NCBI GenBank assembly: GCA_028868335.1 | Contig: JAGWUU010000139.1 | Coordinates: 1 to 8,150 of the forward strand | Origin: Sphingomonadales bacterium | Lineage (GTDB): Bacteria > Pseudomonadota > Alphaproteobacteria > Sphingomonadales > Sphingomonadaceae | Direction of reading: 5' to 3' | Length of the DNA: 8,150 nt | Part shown: positions 6,319 to 8,150 of the stretch, one piece after another | Layout: each line of letters opens with the position of its first letter | Position numbering within the stretch: position 1 is the stretch's first letter | Translations under genes and position numbers: made by a program | The notes under the pieces: model-generated | Seen by the model: only the letters and a program-made list of their open reading frames with translations | Database searches by the model: none | What the model was told of the DNA's origin: nothing

Positions 6319-7347
6319 TCAGGCCACCGGGCCGACATCAATCATGAACTTGGTCACCAGAGCGGGGTTGTCGTCCCACTCCCTCAGCGCTTGCCCGGTC
6401 TGGTCGAAAGGAAAGACCTTGGTTGTTGACGCCTCGACCGGATAACGGCCGCCTTCGAGATATTCGACAACCGCTTCGAAATCCTCGCGCAGCGCCCCGC
6501 GCGAACCGCGGATGTCCAGTTCCTTCATCAGGAAATACTTGGTCTGAAAGCTGACCGGCTCGGGTGGGTAACCCACATAGACCACCCGGCCAAGCGGACC
6601 GACAACATTGACCGCGGCAACGAAAGTCTGCGGCAGGCCGACTGCCTCGATCGCGACGTTCGCGCCGCGGCCGTCCGTCAGATCGTGTACCTTGGGCTCA
6701 ACTTCCATCACCATGCTGTTTATCGTTTCGGCAGCACCCACTTGCCGGGCAAGGTCCAGCTTGCCATCGTCGATGTCCACCGCGATGACGCGCGCGCCGC
6801 GTGCCACGCAGCCTGCGACGACGCCAAGGCCGATCGCGCCGCAGCCAAACACCACGACGGTATCGCGTTCAGTAACCTGGGCCCGGCTGGTGGCATGAAA
6901 CCCCACCGCCAGCGGCTCGATGATCGCGAAGTCTGCCGGGTCGACCAGTTTTGTCGCCAGCAACTGACGGTGGGGCACGACGATCTGTTCGGTCAGCGCG
7001 CCTTCGCGCTGCACACCCAACGTCTGGTTGTTGAGGCACGCGTTGGTACGTCCAACCTCACAGGCGATGCAGGTTCCGCAATTGTAATAGGGCACCAGTG
7101 AAACCCGCTGGCCGACCGAAAATTCCGCCGGAACGTCAGCTCCCAGCTCAAGGATCGTACCGGCAATCTCATGGCCCGGGATCCGGGGATAGGTGACCAG
7201 GGCGTTGCGGCCGCGAAAAGTGTTGAGATCGGAACCGCACAGGCCGACGCGATCGACCTGGAGCAACACCTCGTCCCTCGCTGGAACCGGCGGATCGATC
7301 TCGCCAAACGCCGTTTCGCCGGGGGCCGTGATGTAGAAAGCACGCAT
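6319..7347 (-). CDS. Zinc-dependent MDR dehydrogenase, polyol/sugar-acid type (LgoD/YjjN-like)
   Basis: This 342-aa medium-chain dehydrogenase probably oxidises a secondary alcohol of a sugar acid or polyol with NAD+. The catalytic zinc ligands are C37 (GLCGSD), H59 with E60 (PGHE) and E144 (IIEPLA). The structural zinc site is intact: C90, C93, C96 and C104. The nucleotide fold has GCGAIG (168-173), and D191 ends the second strand (VIAVD), which favours NAD over NADP. By recall, the overall pattern resembles E. coli YjjN/LgoD (L-galactonate 5-dehydrogenase): TYPRIPGHE, VPYYNCGTC, GRTNAC, GVQREG and a late RGSRGALREDF block. Substrate identity is not proven; threonine or sorbitol dehydrogenase subfamilies are alternatives. 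It lies 16 bp downstream of the SDR gene in the same direction, so the two are probably co-transcribed. The stop is TGA at 6319-6321. Confidence 0.9.
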   Translation of the reverse strand: MRAFYITAPGETAFGEIDPPVPARDEVLLQVDRVGLCGSDLNTFRGRNALVTYPRIPGHEIAGTILELGADVPAEFSVGQRVSLVPYYNCGTCIACEVGRTNACLNNQTLGVQREGALTEQIVVPHRQLLATKLVDPADFAIIEPLAVGFHATSRAQVTERDTVVVFGCGAIGLGVVAGCVARGARVIAVDIDDGKLDLARQVGAAETINSMVMEVEPKVHDLTDGRGANVAIEAVGLPQTFVAAVNVVGPLGRVVYVGYPPEPVSFQTKYFLMKELDIRGSRGALREDFEAVVEYLEGGRYPVEASTTKVFPFDQTGQALREWDDNPALVTKFMIDVGPVA

Positions 7348-7358
7348 TAAAGGGTAAG

Positions 7359-7362
7359 CTCC
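7359..7362 (-). promoter_or_regulatory. Ribosome binding site of the MDR dehydrogenase gene
   Basis: Read on the minus strand, GGAG lies one base after the SDR stop TGA (7364-7366) and eleven bases before the ATG at 7345-7347. The spacing is longer than ideal, so initiation may lean on translation of the upstream SDR gene. The small gap with no promoter-like sequence supports one transcript for both genes. Confidence 0.45.
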
Positions 7363-7363
7363 G

Positions 7364-8146
7364 TCAAAATCCGCTGACGGCGCCGCCGTCGACGATCAGG
7401 GTGTGGCCGGTGACGAACCGCGCCGCGTCCGATGCAAGGTAGGTCGCGGCCCATCCGATATCGTCAGGATCGCCCAACCGGCCCAAGGGTGTGCGCGAGA
7501 GGATCTTGGCCTTGCGCTGGGGATCGCCTGCAAAGGCCTGATCGGTCATCGCCGTGCCGATCCAGCCGGGCGCGATGCCGTTGACGCGAATGCCTTCCGC
7601 GCCAAGCTCTGCCGCCGCCCCCCGGATCAGGCCCAGTACTGCCGACTTGGCCGCGGTGTAGCCGATGATCAGCGGCACCGAGAGATAGGACGCCATTGAG
7701 GCGATGAAGATCACGCTTGCCGCTTGCGACTTGCGCAGCAGTGGCAGGGCTTGCCGGGTCAGATCGAAAGCGGCGCGGACGTGTGTGTCCATCACCCTGT
7801 CGAACTCGCCGAGGGAGGTATCGGCAAACGGCTTCTTCATGTGATTTCCGGCATTGTTGACCAGGATGTCCAGCCTGCCCTCGCGGGCGCCGATTTCGGC
7901 GATCACTTCGGCGAGGGCCGCTTCGTCCGTCACATCGGCAATAAGGTAGCGAGCAGTCGCGCCGATTTCGGCGCAGGCCTCAATAAGCGTGCCCTCGCTC
8001 CGCCCAGTCACGATCACACGGCATCCGCTTGCGGCCATGCAGCGCGCAATGGCTAGGCCGAGGCCGCTTCCGCCGCCAGTAACCAGCGCGATGCGCCCGC
8101 CAAGCGAGAAAGCAGACATTCCAGACGCAGGCGTTGCGATCGCCAT
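7364..8146 (-). CDS. Short-chain dehydrogenase/reductase (SDR), gluconate 5-dehydrogenase-like
   Basis: This 260-aa classical SDR is likely an NAD(P)-dependent dehydrogenase of a small alcohol or sugar acid. It shows the cofactor motif TGGGSGLG (23-30), an Asp-Val pair after the third strand (D71-V72), NNAG (97-100), catalytic S150, and Y163-x3-K167 in GYTAAKS. NGIAPGWIGTAM follows, with the terminal substrate-loop signature RFVTGHTLIVDGG. R49 at the end of the second strand (TGR) may allow NADPH. The usual tetrad asparagine is a histidine here (H122 in MDTHVRAAF). Gluconate 5-dehydrogenase or a related sugar-acid SDR is my best guess from FSLGGRIALVTGG and the adjoining polyol-type MDR; KduD- or FabG-like roles cannot be excluded. 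ATG 8146 is four bases from the window edge and the frame stays open beyond it, so the true start may be upstream, or at Met10 (8119). Start unresolved. Confidence 0.9.
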   Translation of the reverse strand: MAIATPASGMSAFSLGGRIALVTGGGSGLGLAIARCMAASGCRVIVTGRSEGTLIEACAEIGATARYLIADVTDEAALAEVIAEIGAREGRLDILVNNAGNHMKKPFADTSLGEFDRVMDTHVRAAFDLTRQALPLLRKSQAASVIFIASMASYLSVPLIIGYTAAKSAVLGLIRGAAAELGAEGIRVNGIAPGWIGTAMTDQAFAGDPQRKAKILSRTPLGRLGDPDDIGWAATYLASDAARFVTGHTLIVDGGAVSGF

Positions 8147-8150
8147 CGAT

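Noticed and set aside
6106..6445. Small plus-strand open frames across the convergent gap (6106-6309, 6134-6445)
   Set aside because: They have no ribosome binding site and no recognisable motif, and the second runs into antisense of the dehydrogenase gene. High GC alone can yield frames of this length.

Overview
The window is high-GC bacterial DNA that looks alphaproteobacterial, most likely a sphingomonad (Novosphingobium/Sphingobium/Sphingopyxis type). This rests on three things: the GC-rich third codon positions, a complete imuA-imuB-dnaE2 mutagenesis cassette, and a LexA box of the alphaproteobacterial direct-repeat form GTTC-N7-GTTC. The genus is an inference from sequence character and was not searched.

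Layout. Positions 1-450 hold the 3' part of a multi-spanning membrane protein of the COG4705 type. Positions 451-646 are intergenic, with two hairpins (a small GC-rich one at 482-500 and a long imperfect palindrome at 543-605), then a sigma70-like promoter whose -10 element lies inside a perfect LexA direct repeat (632-646). That repeat ends on the base before an ATG. Positions 647-6109 are the three-gene SOS mutasome operon: imuA overlaps imuB by about 116 bp in another frame, and imuB overlaps dnaE2 by 4 bp (ATGA). Positions 6110-6318 are a convergent intergenic gap with no gene I can support. Positions 6319-8146 on the minus strand are two oxidoreductases in one transcriptional direction (SDR first, then a zinc-dependent MDR alcohol/polyol dehydrogenase, 16 bp apart). 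They look like part of a sugar-acid or polyol catabolic operon that continues beyond the right edge.

How the genes work together. In the known ImuA/ImuB/DnaE2 (ImuC) system, DNA damage leads to LexA cleavage and de-repression. DnaE2 is then the error-prone catalytic polymerase, ImuB is a catalytically dead Y-family scaffold that links it to the beta clamp, and ImuA is a RecA-like accessory. The sequence fits this: ImuB lacks the Y-family acidic residues, ImuA lacks a P-loop lysine, DnaE2 keeps all polymerase aspartates, and both ImuB (QLALP) and DnaE2 (QLPLF) carry candidate clamp-binding pentapeptides. No lexA gene is present here, so repression would be by a LexA encoded elsewhere.

I see no CRISPR array, tRNA, rRNA, insertion sequence or clearly new system. 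The least explained item is the long hairpin just upstream of the SOS promoter.
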